From contig NZ_NWTG01000015.1 of the NCBI RefSeq assembly GCF_002532045.1, positions 111,070-175,069 of the forward strand: DNA of 64,000 nt. Direction: 5' to 3'. This document shows, one piece after another, positions 27,001 through 28,247 of the stretch (position 1 is its first letter; each line of letters opens with the position of its first letter). A program made the position numbers and the translations under genes. The DNA is from Bradyrhizobium sp. C9. GTDB lineage: Bacteria > Pseudomonadota > Alphaproteobacteria > Rhizobiales > Xanthobacteraceae. Below the pieces are notes generated by a model. It saw only the letters and a list, made by a program, of their open reading frames with translations, was not told the origin of the DNA and made no database searches.

Positions 27001-27295
27001 CTCGCTGTCCGCAAGCCTGGTTGGCGGTCAGGGAGCAAGTGCGGTGACGGAGAGTGACTCGTCAGCATCGGCACGTCACTCATCGCGGACTATCGACAAA
27101 CCGAAGGAAACGGCCAGCATAAACTGGAGTAACGATCTCGATGCTGTCGAGCATCTGTCCTCCGGACCCTCGAGCGGCTCTCAGGAATGGCTCGACGATT
27201 TCCTGAACCATCTGGGACAAGACAAGACCCAGTGGAATCCAAACGCGGGTATGCGCGTACGTCCAATCTCAGCGAATATTTCAGGGCCCGGCTGA
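2..27295 (+). CDS. Giant repetitive RTX/adhesin-like surface protein, 5' end outside the window
   Basis: The frame is open from base 2, so the true start lies upstream; GTG at 119 is only the first in-window start-like codon. More than 9,050 residues are visible. In order: glycine/valine/alanine-rich beta-helix-like repeats (about 900-7180) with a Ser-rich linker near 1590-1790; a first array of DTITRxDGxxW modules (7975-9720), flanked by units ending in GLTxGxTYYV; more beta-helix-like sequence; RTX GGxGxD motifs (15072-15510); Calx-beta-like repeats with an NWN signature (about 16080-17000); more DTITR modules to 21720; a large RTX block (21990-24870); two lectin/LamG-like domains (25190-26275); and a degenerate metallopeptidase-like domain. 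No PEP-CTERM or LPXTG-like sorting tail is seen. The architecture resembles giant secreted or cell-surface proteins, probably Ca2+-binding. A LEPR-XLL-type N-terminus is possible but not visible. The downstream export genes start 30 nt after the stop. Confidence 0.85.
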   Translation, partial: GRHVTATGLVSTLSSANIDSHAIANGVATASGGTGVGAAVPINVSNITNLGYIGSGAVVSGGGISAGAVMADREIAAPALAPNVVTQDGVANSVFKEDSIFVGLDAGLKNGDEVLYTPKGSSIQGLSFGGSYYVNVAEDGTIRLYGDGTGNGNGQSDAVAGNGNYVKLKSTGSGSEHDFFKYVDLPGGGTAPNLLSPIKFNPQGTVTLFNAGDDSELRTGDQVTYDAALGAAVGGLTQKTQTYYVIDLTGGHYQLAASRDDAIAGTAIALTGTGNDNQVLHDATHSSRADAASGAGDGDVGVAGSVAINVVNNDTEAVLGRGGAATLTVTGGGDVSVVAASDEANIAIARPSDGNVTGKNVGVGASVAVNVIGPDSNHNLVKAAITDGTSISGTIGALTVSATSGDASYTHGENGAESSSGVAVGISAAVAVIDDTVSAYVGTDNGTGISGTGDVSITSAVTADDLTETDAKAAGKSVGVGASVSVAVVDVENSAEVARGISTTLGGFTLQSSATVSSVAEAVATVSGASKDKSDDNNTSNASKTSDDQANKQLSGNAGNAGSSTTSLSTASGGSTATSESSSGKSSSSGEGGSDSSGVGVAAAVSVNVLTSNNTAKITHGAKITAHGALKVSAQAEDDAVAKAVGAAIAMNNSTNVGAAVGLNVVNATNKAQVTDASTISGNGITIEAITPTGKTDDFIVWGAAAAATGDNGTASVAGSVGINVIHKFETEASTAVGSHLESGANTDVTAKANFDLQTVAAAAAFSEGGSGFGATINVAVMNDVTTKAFIAGDADEAGALTVDAESTLNPTPIAIPHAPSGADLTLTSVAVAGSASGGDAAVSGSFIVNVLDIDVDAHIGSGSHINKGGLYTANAGQTVTVKAINETEIRSVAGALGVTTGSTGIGIGLDVEILTKHTLAYIGSQAMVQAGGAVSVTATSTETMLSIAGTLGVGDDVGVTASVAIADIHGDTEAYIDGGAHVDAGAGVTVDASSSFTTTMIAGAVGGGGDAGIGVANTTLVHSDTVLAYVGQSAKVNAGGDVDIAASAGEDIITIAAGIAVGGDAGVAGSAAVNVLDETTKAYVGPGATVTTSVGSGGNLQISASDPTSIVSVAGSLGISGGVAAGVGADVGDMTKHTYAYIDSGVTASIDGNIIVDAEASESLISVAAGIGVGDVGVAADAGVHVFDLHTRAFIGDDPANPSGFGPGDVHATGSISFAANDASDINEVVGVLAAGSVGVAAGVGVDVFTKDTEAFIGAGANVTADGFGTGLSVNTGRFDPQFDTNAPTFDPQGGSAGVKSGDASTFSDATSNDPNVRANLKSQGQVNTPQLGDMDLNNNNNKTQMKTEDPSLSGRRSAPVHLAPGFHGLAVAATNTDAIRTFTISFAAGSVGVGVSAGVDVVHATTKAYIGDNATINTDTPNAGLGPRAQSVLVGAGDDFYHLAIGVGVGVGGVGVAPNVGVNVVGDPASNPSPSSTEAFIGKSAIVNALNDVVVEATASEDTVLVGIAVGGGGVGVGANVGVMVINDITKAFINDGAHVTAHGDVLVSAVDDSHVFILSGALGVGGSAGIGAAVGVMVFDKDTQAFIGNGAHVDAFGGGGQDGVFTGDITSGSFDKATKSGVIVQAESSENILHIVAAGGGGFVGVSGAVGVTLMNTDTDAIIGQNAVINGDQVDAHPGQNVYVSAADAVSVQTFVIGIAAGFAGISGAIDVGTLNANVRADVEPNADVHASGDIHVDALSLKNFSGFDASGAFGAVGVGGTVSVWSIGTQIQKTTTDNTGTQTKSALDGGGNSADSYATGQVDSGTGLATGSSGKGGGFGNFSSDATGNQNTNTNRVHQGTQKAMTDLGSSVPTGSAISGEEDAAPQPKNQNPAAVPLGTTAVVEGGANLTAGGAIGVTANESDTITVAAGQIAAGIVGAGASVALLSVADNVAAFANGNLSAGGNIDVNAFLNEGLNLTAIDGSAGFVGIGAAVVVINDNSLTQVSLGNVTQAGDVTVNASDTRNIQQLTGEVAAGGVAAGVSFTNLNVTGGANAIVANNAQIGQSAGKTVHSLKLTSSSTDTAQTETVAVSAGIGAFSVNFAEDTMSPSVDAQIGDGANIKTTGDVTIDAAAVEKLDTNIVGVAAGGLAVGASIAKADVEPHVTASIGNGTTAANNISVTASTNQGVDPHGGFGANADGASSAGAVVAVAGASTTAIMSPVIESAIKGRVNASGSVQIRAIGNNRAAATSHGIGGGLVGVGASISEADIKGSTTAHLDGEVRDDTGGPGAVNLTIQALDTDTASAYSQAVGGGLIAGTDNSATVSMTPTVHGYISTNGLISTSGNINVTATENPEGDAVTKGVTGGLIGVGASSGTTTINPDVLAYISAGTVHAGTLGTNQINVKATAAPPSVNVPTYTITSINSANDTLHVVGNGLSTGDVVTYDNEGHTLIGATATGTGTGSLETTFTDPTTIDKNTGKPSIVIRPYNVISIGVDDLALGSIFDGAAVNADTDTITFQTPHNFQSGDAVVYEPGAGSPVIGGLTAGTTYYVRVIDGFRIKLETTQDRALNPQNYLTTFNPSLITGGNTINVANNFTDKEAVTYEAPPAETFSSKQVDSGTSTIKFLNDDGTPQNPFTNGEVVSYDNSSSTTTGVIFDNSTTLSVTFNQTATLGVTFGNNGTHDTITRTDGKNWVDFGFIPGEQITITGAGNNNGTFTIADNGVTNSTLQLTSNGSFAHKVSTTFTFSNNGTHDTIQRNDGGNWQTSGYQPGQIITVAGSGNDDGTYTIAAGGVGASTLVLTSNGSFAHANTAQLSLGNSGSHDTITRADGVNWLNLGYAAGQQIHLAGAGLNNATYTIDASYTGGAMLVLTTNGAFAQVDTVSVTFGNNGTNDTIKRADGLDWSTLGYAVGQQIVISGNGDNNGTYTIDAGFAGGDTLVLTSNGTVVAEGPETKTFAKPDTVSITSETFASPVSPPLVAKSISVVSQPVETKTIGLGLATITRADGASWLDAGFSAGQQIHISGAGSNDNTYTIADHGVTASTIVLTASAGSVTAEGPEFKTINIVKDAKGNPVPDTITRTDGGSWLSAGYAPGQQITVSGAGNNNGTYTIAANGVSASTLVLTVSGSLIPEGPDVKTISSQGAAIGGLAAGKDYVVANVNTGTGTLQLLSTEVVAVNFTRHDAQNDNGNDTIDRTDGGSWINDGFFAGETISITNTAGNNTNYTIAAGGVGTTSLTLTVKDTVTVEHDAAARIDNTTPITLSQPAAGGSVTHTLVKAGDLPIGGLTSGQTYYVINPGNSTTSFQLALTPGGGAIGLTVAPGASNNHRIGPEGIDLNASSGLQELRIDITGGPGVDGQQQLLGPGGVPLNVVSPPSGDGISSAVGNGSGGGFVGVNTNHGTLTENPTVTAYVSAGIATVGGDISIIGSSITNSTASAKNDTGGFVGVGDSTSENDQAPTTIAYVDTGTHIVAGGNFTLTANSLSQATAATRSITGGFVGVANATANSTIDYTTSATVKANADVLAGNTINVAADTKIGDPNTGSGQSTNAYASGIGLGGDGHAHANNTIGHLNPDNSISPSNTTADVADAASLSARAVRVAATVSRIKSVAHSEGYGAGFIAIGSGNSNINIVTANKVSLDTAAAVTGYEGVDFIANYDHVYTEANAFGRATGLFGDVHGDSFNNTRFDSQIFGAKGSQPGVTGAIVTAGPRDPSDPLLPGDGGYTDHLAFRVTTANGTDIKVTAPHDSSKRSLATGGDSGHGGPDNDGERPSIDNDLIDFSSDVVILSGRSPELTVTDNGAGGVTVTRDVNVPVTIDDAGKKIIVGNIVNKDPGQVFFSTGKDTTGALAGSIKHSAGTGLWTFVDTFDHVRLLNLSQYTLQVGGIRVVNTTVEPLVDIQNTSSLGLSFNIKRTVKPTLVDVESSSAAAPAIVLDGQIENPIGTTRIVSLHGDIRSTASRTDADNDPSHPNTADLLGQLIRTNILDLETPDGNIGQDPGDLFGQTPVAANHRINVDMVDSANVPAATDFLSARVSSADGSIYLGLNQFFTGELVQYRTVGGATALNGLSSGDYYYVIASDLQHVQLASINDPHTALKISAAGPLTDTQSLTPAQRFTVVAGNAANGNARDDFAYLDVKARFRDNNTSVIIDAVNTTGDANLKLWGSVKETDVSGVDVGNGGGKIDGIDVVYGGHIPPPLANAEDHFTFFNTPDTTDGGPLDVGMFALAKANATHIDSIYVVKALTQDGHLYRPGISSGHNIIVTAAEPTAGSPKLIYVEAITNLAGGPYDPVPVPAGGDQHHIDILTNASIAEAEKTGDLRVGRIMSTGKDALLPNLDPLLPTGNYVTLKSPGRIIDAVNDGLGADADVGGINITLIAGDSEITGDPAQDKSGQGGIGTPDNFLEINVNELHGAPLGVLTAFDTDSGSNTQGIFITDVVRGAEAKTLLGGVELVSDLEVGLVETKGDVSLATQSGSILDARAGGVGGDTASIVGNTIDLFADGGNIGNANGGNDLEIDSQAYVAGGTIGARATGAIYLTESNIVDPALRDATPPNPALSANVVLLQALGLGLGDGTASTGGVDLRFTVRETPAQGEDLNLLGSGTVLFLENAPESIGHGLINTPNGSILLRVADDVTTDANSQILAAKNIDIYGDFFRTGEISSGIAEFDATDPGDGTVMHLRGVIAHGAVTFAADGTPAGNLTRVFGNTDSDQIYFDQTFLGGQSGDAASQMPGTQSQIIHDGPGQGFGTAAVLSVKYSSGMTRVYGSNLPTPAGQFAPPAITVAATATNNLTFTPNSNGDTIARSDGKNWSDDGFAVGDAISIIGSLIDSTGNNSHTYVITALTGALMTLSAKNVLQKQTLHDDVKIEKDDGEDFFVVNQLQSMKITQETAAGVTTGDTLTFDGQGGSDTYVINTTGSHGGDATGDLRNYVINVLDSGDPTDGVDNLAVYGKDNPGYVGTDDVFLLRRTTGIAQESPALPSLYKDDTAFVAVLDYDPSLLTGTLDQAQASDPNANAAVRSQSVQRVNYDSAINGRLAVYGLGGNDYFAVDDNAAPTTLDGGAGDDTFQIGQIYGLQRDGSQPQTPQPVGDTYGGSVVGAAMPPPLTGTAGLDGFPQLANSLTPQSIYGTVATTRGWLSAGATSPLVAEGGTGNDTFTVYSNQAPLRLEGDEGNDLFTVRAFALAETDPISHDIVWVDPVQMIAKPLLTKGFSTAAETDIRTGGGDNQVQYNINAPVSVDGGSGFNKLVILGTEFADHIVVTDKGIFGAGLTVTYQNIQVLEVNTLEGDDTIDVLSTAPGMAVRVVGGLGNDTINVAGDVAGDVVSRDINGTSSMINNRVTSADLAYNGLVADGISLSVARPEQGQVIIDQNVTGDQSPGTTEVTEGQTDDIYGIRLGHAPVFGAHVYVTVSAAMAEQEAHGNNGYLGAGDIIDNQGSGESVWLATSQVGPGVLVAPAAYDRDVMIDGTLVHVPARALVLEFDSSNWNQEQIVHVWTPNDGTPEGDRTVAISHTVLSDDPSYNHALVSNVEVNIHDVNLPAVKVTQLDPFSSGGLPQYAGKVVDNNSIALEGDATTAVGDLYAIELTKAPVGNVTVTVNAQDGRATLSSSDPRFVQDLQAYSDQPGAYHIVFNSTNWNKPVLVSINAINDQSPENPSDTQIIQSIYAQKTLPVTFAQSATGDTITRTDAGGSWLFDGFAKGEQITITGAGANDTTYTIASLDSKTLTLTVANTVTAGSFTKTFAINGVPNTTDSEYNSASVNNGLDSTQSIYARILDDETPGVFLLESGGSTLVTAQTASDPPTTTGDSYKMRLTGVPLAPVSIAIVTDGQTDINENDATITLTKIGGKQPTKLFTGNIVISGNTITLGTGSELLNFINDGFLPGQEIRILGTNLVTTDYQISSADNAVTANSITLTSAPTAGTYNVATIDSLQDAGIYASGATNVAYAVGSMPFLMFTGDITISGNTITRSDVGSFVNDNFAPGEIIEILNSNNIQLGSNGAPSSPAFFTIAAGGVTDKTLTLTAAVTPTAGTYTGASINKMLDTLTRKDGTSWLDNGFLEGQIVDIQGIGGIDLIEKIDLITGTTAKKLDVMVLTDHPAAPGGVVPYSGRPLGGEGTVVTAANVTVTQEAAVVTFAPPKAKPDANYPDTPDPVNYPGLPVWYQMVTVPLIGDPYFDIQPGHQNLRAFPKMAHLLDGIQGPLSVEGGTTAENVSLVPAVLLPGEANGPLFNIPPQPPESQAIDTLNIYNDGSLAGESGTLTSTALNGFGMGTGVLDFTRLAGNGPTFGEPLIYPLGISYGTISVNPQTGQFTTDGSHSTIEVLNIFLGSGNDNLNVQSTLIPGPDYNADGTVGIAAEHGGITTIHGGGNAPLQVNANVPAFDIAPVAGQAGIYTLSREDLQSWVTAGFAIGQEFMLSIDGGTTGAYTVVAFGSVAHGANSVLTLQQVAGPATTTGTGLSGTISVTDYLQVNSGQQIGTQTTGSFDVSTANGFARIAREDGSPWASLGFVAGQTVSVYLPGGNGKPVNIGTATIVGFDNGSSGTYGPGYGSVLLLSGISLTSTTNVTGTVAVTGRYLVSSAAAGPFSVTTSSITRKDGKSWSADSGFVIGQAVALGGQPGAWMVTGFENNGATLDLSGGDLTKLPAIQTVAMMRVGGDDITVNGSSDFVNGSMTVNAPVNTDPAGTQDRIVRGDSKAWDSDSGFAVGQQVTVTAEFSFPNVTFARSAAGDTITRNDGGNWSTDGFAAGQTMVLSGTTSTNGSLTNNGSFTIAGVSTDGKTLILTAANTVVPTVGSEPMTVELTGDFLVTGFATTKTTNDTLLLAGSGQAGQTAILPRQPNVPMTVNIGSPLVVYGDTTQDGVWYAGKSYQASSLGKFSGKPMPHMDNQAFTMTTPGPGATNPSDTVSVTLGTFDTADGTFGTITRASGSWVTDGYKVDGLVTIDGVAVGEVKTLNALTLTLGGLTPAFAGTGTATHTVKEWNTASIRLPNNSPFDPGFVTEGLITLGATYNQISFARSGSGDTITRLDGGSFITDGFAVGETIAVSQSTYNNSNFTITGVSLDGKTLTLNAANSVIPTPVGGSESARITIDIGTVAKVGSEYPVTFAANPAGDTITRTDTGSWITDNFVIGQTISITGTAKNDGNYEVAGVTAKVLTLTAKSVVTAETDTAAISGRADSKQISGLTFSGNTLSRAGGSWLLDGFLPGEQITVALTAHNNGTLTIQSISADGKTLTLTTNVTTETKVTAAIGWGALAKHDTLELIDLQPGFLAFLHANAASSGDGQVNLTSTIVERNRLGQSADFFVFPLANQYTFNGNDVIDAHNLFAGLPDGQLPTVGITAYGGAGDDTIIGSQAGDHLAGGSGNDTILGERGQDHIYGDSGFNVDVITRVLTVAQAAGNSGAPDLDPLTPGANNLIYGEAPGVGVTSSDVFGDNNDVIFGALGDITQATDGARDTTKPLTLVPQRIETTLLARVISSQSRQVGGNNTVYGNGGDDILIGGPGNDALDGGTGRDLVFGDNVTLTRGLIGRTSGAGLLGNYANLRFETLSGTQIYSTGAATDTAAAGLDYANGVPQADPRGHANWGDYQITMYDPVPGGSNSVAVANSYGNDYIAGGPNDDMLFGEAGNDVIQGDGSIDYVAHLIKDLGNGIMAVDPTDTKGGRVGVTGIGLGTNIAGNPFRDANNALNLRPSFDGASDGQDYIEGNAGNDIVFGNQNQDDLVGGSSDMFSLKSPTLRPDGSDLIFGGSGNAIALNAAGDATVDTSNGGINITTNPNGHANDADNIVGDNGDIIRLVGVNGIVAPPVGSAVVANLTMNAYLTTTGLPTVVQSYNGFLRFNYDSGPHDPAITLSKVTTGGGVVAYDDTVKIVVRAVRLLDYSPGGPDFNGADPLNPANAHGDIGAADEIHGESGDDVIYGEVGNDWLYGEGQNDTMIGGYGNDWMSGGTGDDGMLGDDGRIFVSRNSLSATSSAANYNVGLGEPLYGVTPLLPTDGDPKYSNGNALNEYIYTPGNMQTDTINVSGVLKYSVDITPFSADPNWKGTQPTGDEFSYAGAKPNEPNSDGKTTMHYDDIMFGGLGNDEMHGGSGDDAISGAEALPLSYAPKYAADGTPIGLYEIDYYHPFNPGNVLAFNPTDPDGKFTHPKIAGRTGEFALYDENDPLREILLNADGTASKWAAGATPTGAQFFLNFNQNSGVYVPGGTSQQNGGQTVTYGAAYNDGNDAIFGDNGNDWLVGGTGRDHMYGGWGNDLLNAVDDQTVNGGLNNVPVTQPTYEDRAYGGAGKDVLIANTGGDRLIDWVGEYNSYLVPFSEFGMATVSRTLQPGLQSFLYAESLSDGIDPTRFSDLNGGATPPLPTKNDPNPGRNGEPAGELGLVLQQDSAWHGQTGAPTDPQAGNTPGTQRDVLRSASFTGNSSPTGMFVAAGSWSVASAAYSNSLSTVSGDNITLFDLDAWLPTYYEVSVTAKVGYGGANQNTYVIFDYQAPDNFKYAGIDVLNNQIKIGQRTASGWTDLATLSVKGLGTNKQTAFMLASNFGTATISFNGYSVSYTFTNPLNMGTLGLGTNSSLTNVTSYSVQKLPFTPTYSVLEDFSDGVANNFVPQNGTWTTTSGTSGRYFAVPPANDVALTTRQLAVAPLSYVEYSATVNASKAGTSAGLIFDYTSSNDFIYAGIIAGTNQVVLGHRSNGSWYVDAVATATITAGTDYSLLVALSETVANNVNVVLNGKSVLSFNYNGLVHDGSVGLYARNGNASFDNVLIRGDDVAYARGGTPQSAALAAPPSTDVATVSADQLSALVATAKQVWTDALGPADPRLSVLDQITVLIADLPDQLLGATTGNTIVIDSDAAGWGWFVDPTPGDNSEFTIRFADGVFGASSLSPAAGRMDLLTTLVHEMGNAMRFAEDTGDDVAGNTLLAGERRLPEPTQEKALPAPTALLQSGIMAQQSAHPVVALPVGATFGTPATATVAEPVAAFASTNVPPPGATLPSNIILKPGFETRQPEATDLGGNFVSLSASLVGGQGASAVTESDSSASARHSSRTIDKPKETASINWSNDLDAVEHLSSGPSSGSQEWLDDFLNHLGQDKTQWNPNAGMRVRPISANISGPG
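900..7180 (+). repeat. Tandem beta-helix-like protein repeats
   Basis: The encoded protein repeats a pattern of roughly 70 residues. Each unit has a GVGASVAV-like glycine/valine strand, a TxAYIGxGA turn, and an AGGDVxVxA strand. Examples begin near 1080, 1430, 2880, 3060, 3200, 3380, 3520, 4170, 4540 and 4700. Regular short strands separated by Gly/Asn/Asp turns suggest a long parallel beta-solenoid. The fold is inferred from the pattern, not from a structure. Confidence 0.7.
7975..9720 (+). repeat. First array of DTITRxDGxxW modules (7 copies)
   Basis: Seven modules of about 60-80 residues share the order DTITRxDGxxW, then a GF or GY step, GQxITIxGAGxNNGTYTI, and a TLVLT strand. The DTITR-like motif lies near 8016, 8217, 8430, 8637, 8965, 9190 and 9537. 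Some copies are near identical over short stretches, which suggests recent expansion by recombination. Confidence 0.8.
15072..15510 (+). repeat. First RTX calcium-binding repeat block
   Basis: Translated motifs here include GLGGNDYF, GGAGDDTF, GGTGNDTF and GDEGNDLF. These fit the GGxGxDxUx nonapeptide that binds Ca2+ in parallel beta-rolls of type I-secreted proteins. The block is short and separate from the main RTX block at 21990-24870. Confidence 0.75.
16980..21720 (+). repeat. Second, divergent set of DTITRxDGxxW modules
   Basis: About thirteen more copies of the same module lie near 17020, 17550, 17870, 18100, 19160, 19450, 19745, 20030, 20155, 20730, 21030, 21305 and 21535. A solitary copy lies near 14370. 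They are more divergent than the first array: the TITR core varies to TLTR, RIVR or TLSR. They are interleaved with Calx-beta-like and unclassified segments. Confidence 0.65.
21990..24870 (+). repeat. Main RTX calcium-binding repeat block
   Basis: Clusters of GGxGxD nonapeptides occur at about 21990-22120, 22440-22530, 22790-22880, 23080-23150, 23685-23845, 24180-24250, 24635-24730 and 24800-24860. Typical units are GGSGNDTIL, GEVGNDWLY and GGTGDDGML. The clusters are separated by inserts of 50-250 residues. RTX blocks near the C-terminus usually mark proteins that fold outside the cell on binding Ca2+. Confidence 0.85.
26330..26730 (+). other. Degenerate zinc-metallopeptidase-like C-terminal domain of the giant protein
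   Basis: The segment ends with LLTTLVHEMGNAMRF at 26627-26671 and an LLAGERRLPEP stretch at 26708-26740. The layout resembles matrixin-like domains at the ends of other large repeat proteins, where HELGHxLG is followed by a short RRLP tail. Here the second zinc-binding His of HExxH is Asn (codon 26657-26659), so metal-dependent catalysis is unlikely. The family assignment rests on pattern recognition only. Confidence 0.45.
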
Positions 27296-27325
27296 GGCCT
27301 ACAGTAGAGGCGGAGGAGTAGAGTT

Positions 27326-28123
27326 ATGACGACCCAATTGTTGATTTATGAAACTGTCGTTCCGCTGACTGCGGCTCGCCATCGCGGCTGCGCGATCGAG
27401 ACGAAGAGAAACTATGAGTTTAGCAGCAAGACAAATTCGGTGCCTTTGATGGCAGTCGAGTTTCCGCAGGCTGCCTCGGAGTACGCGATCGTCTTTGCAG
27501 GCACCAAAGAAAGCATCATGCCCGCCGTGATCCTCGGCGTACGGGAAAGCGAGAACCTGTTCCTGTCGCGCGACGCCAAATGGGACGCCAAATACGTCCC
27601 CGCCTTCATCCGCCGCTATCCATTCGTGTTCTCGACCAGTGCGGACGGAGAGCGGCTGGTTCTTTGTGTCGACGAGGCCTATTCGGGGTTCAATCGGGAG
27701 GCCCGAGGACAAGAGCTGTTCGATGATGACAACAAGCCGACCCAGTATGTCCAGAACGTCCTGACCTTCCTTCAGGAATATCAGGCGCAGTTCAACCGTA
27801 CCGTGGCGTTCTGCAAGAAGGTTCGCGAGCTCGATCTACTTGAACCGATGCAGGCGCAAGTCGAGACGACCGCCGGCGAGAAACTGTCGTTGGCCGGCTT
27901 TATGGCCGTGAACCGGGAGAAGCTCAAAGCTCTCTCCGGCGAAAAGCTTGCTGAGCTTGCCAAGACCGACGCACTGGAACTGCTCTATCTCCACCTTCAG
28001 TCGATGCGGAATTTCCAGGCGCTGCCGTCACGTCTTTCCGTCATCAAGGGGGGAACGGGAGAAGCGTCGTCCGGGGACGACGCAACGTCCGATCAGCTGA
28101 ACGGGGCAAGGGCATCCGCCTAG
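27326..28123 (+). CDS. SapC-family protein
   Basis: 265 residues, no signal peptide or membrane segment. It resembles the SapC family (named from Campylobacter S-layer protein secretion genes): a conserved PAFIRRYPF motif (about residues 91-99), a CVDE motif (about 114-117), then a GQELFDDD segment and a helical C-terminal half. The ATG at 27326 follows a strong GGAGGAG ribosome-binding site and lies 30 nt after the giant gene, so the two are probably co-transcribed. The biochemical role of SapC proteins is not well established. Their link with surface-layer proteins and the position here suggest a cytoplasmic partner in folding, targeting or export of the giant protein. The family call is fairly secure; the role is inference. 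Confidence 0.75.
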   Translation: MTTQLLIYETVVPLTAARHRGCAIETKRNYEFSSKTNSVPLMAVEFPQAASEYAIVFAGTKESIMPAVILGVRESENLFLSRDAKWDAKYVPAFIRRYPFVFSTSADGERLVLCVDEAYSGFNREARGQELFDDDNKPTQYVQNVLTFLQEYQAQFNRTVAFCKKVRELDLLEPMQAQVETTAGEKLSLAGFMAVNREKLKALSGEKLAELAKTDALELLYLHLQSMRNFQALPSRLSVIKGGTGEASSGDDATSDQLNGARASA

Positions 28124-28136
28124 CACTGGCCCGCGC

Positions 28137-28170
28137 CCTGCCGTGCGCCCGGTCTCTGTGCCACGGCAGG
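28137..28170 (+). terminator. Hairpin between sapC-like and GAF-HlyD genes (possible attenuator)
   Basis: CCTGCCGTG (28137-28145) pairs perfectly with CACGGCAGG (28162-28170), followed by a weak pyrimidine run (ctttct). A second 8-bp hairpin follows: GCGATGCC (28190-28197) with GGCATCGC (28209-28216). The pair could lower expression of the downstream machinery relative to the giant protein and SapC. The T-tract is poor, so efficient termination is uncertain. Confidence 0.4.
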
Positions 28171-28247
28171 ACGCTTTCTGGTGCACGCTGCGATGCCGCT
28201 ATACGGGTGGCATCGCGGCGGCAAGCTCGACGGGGCCCTAAACAGCA

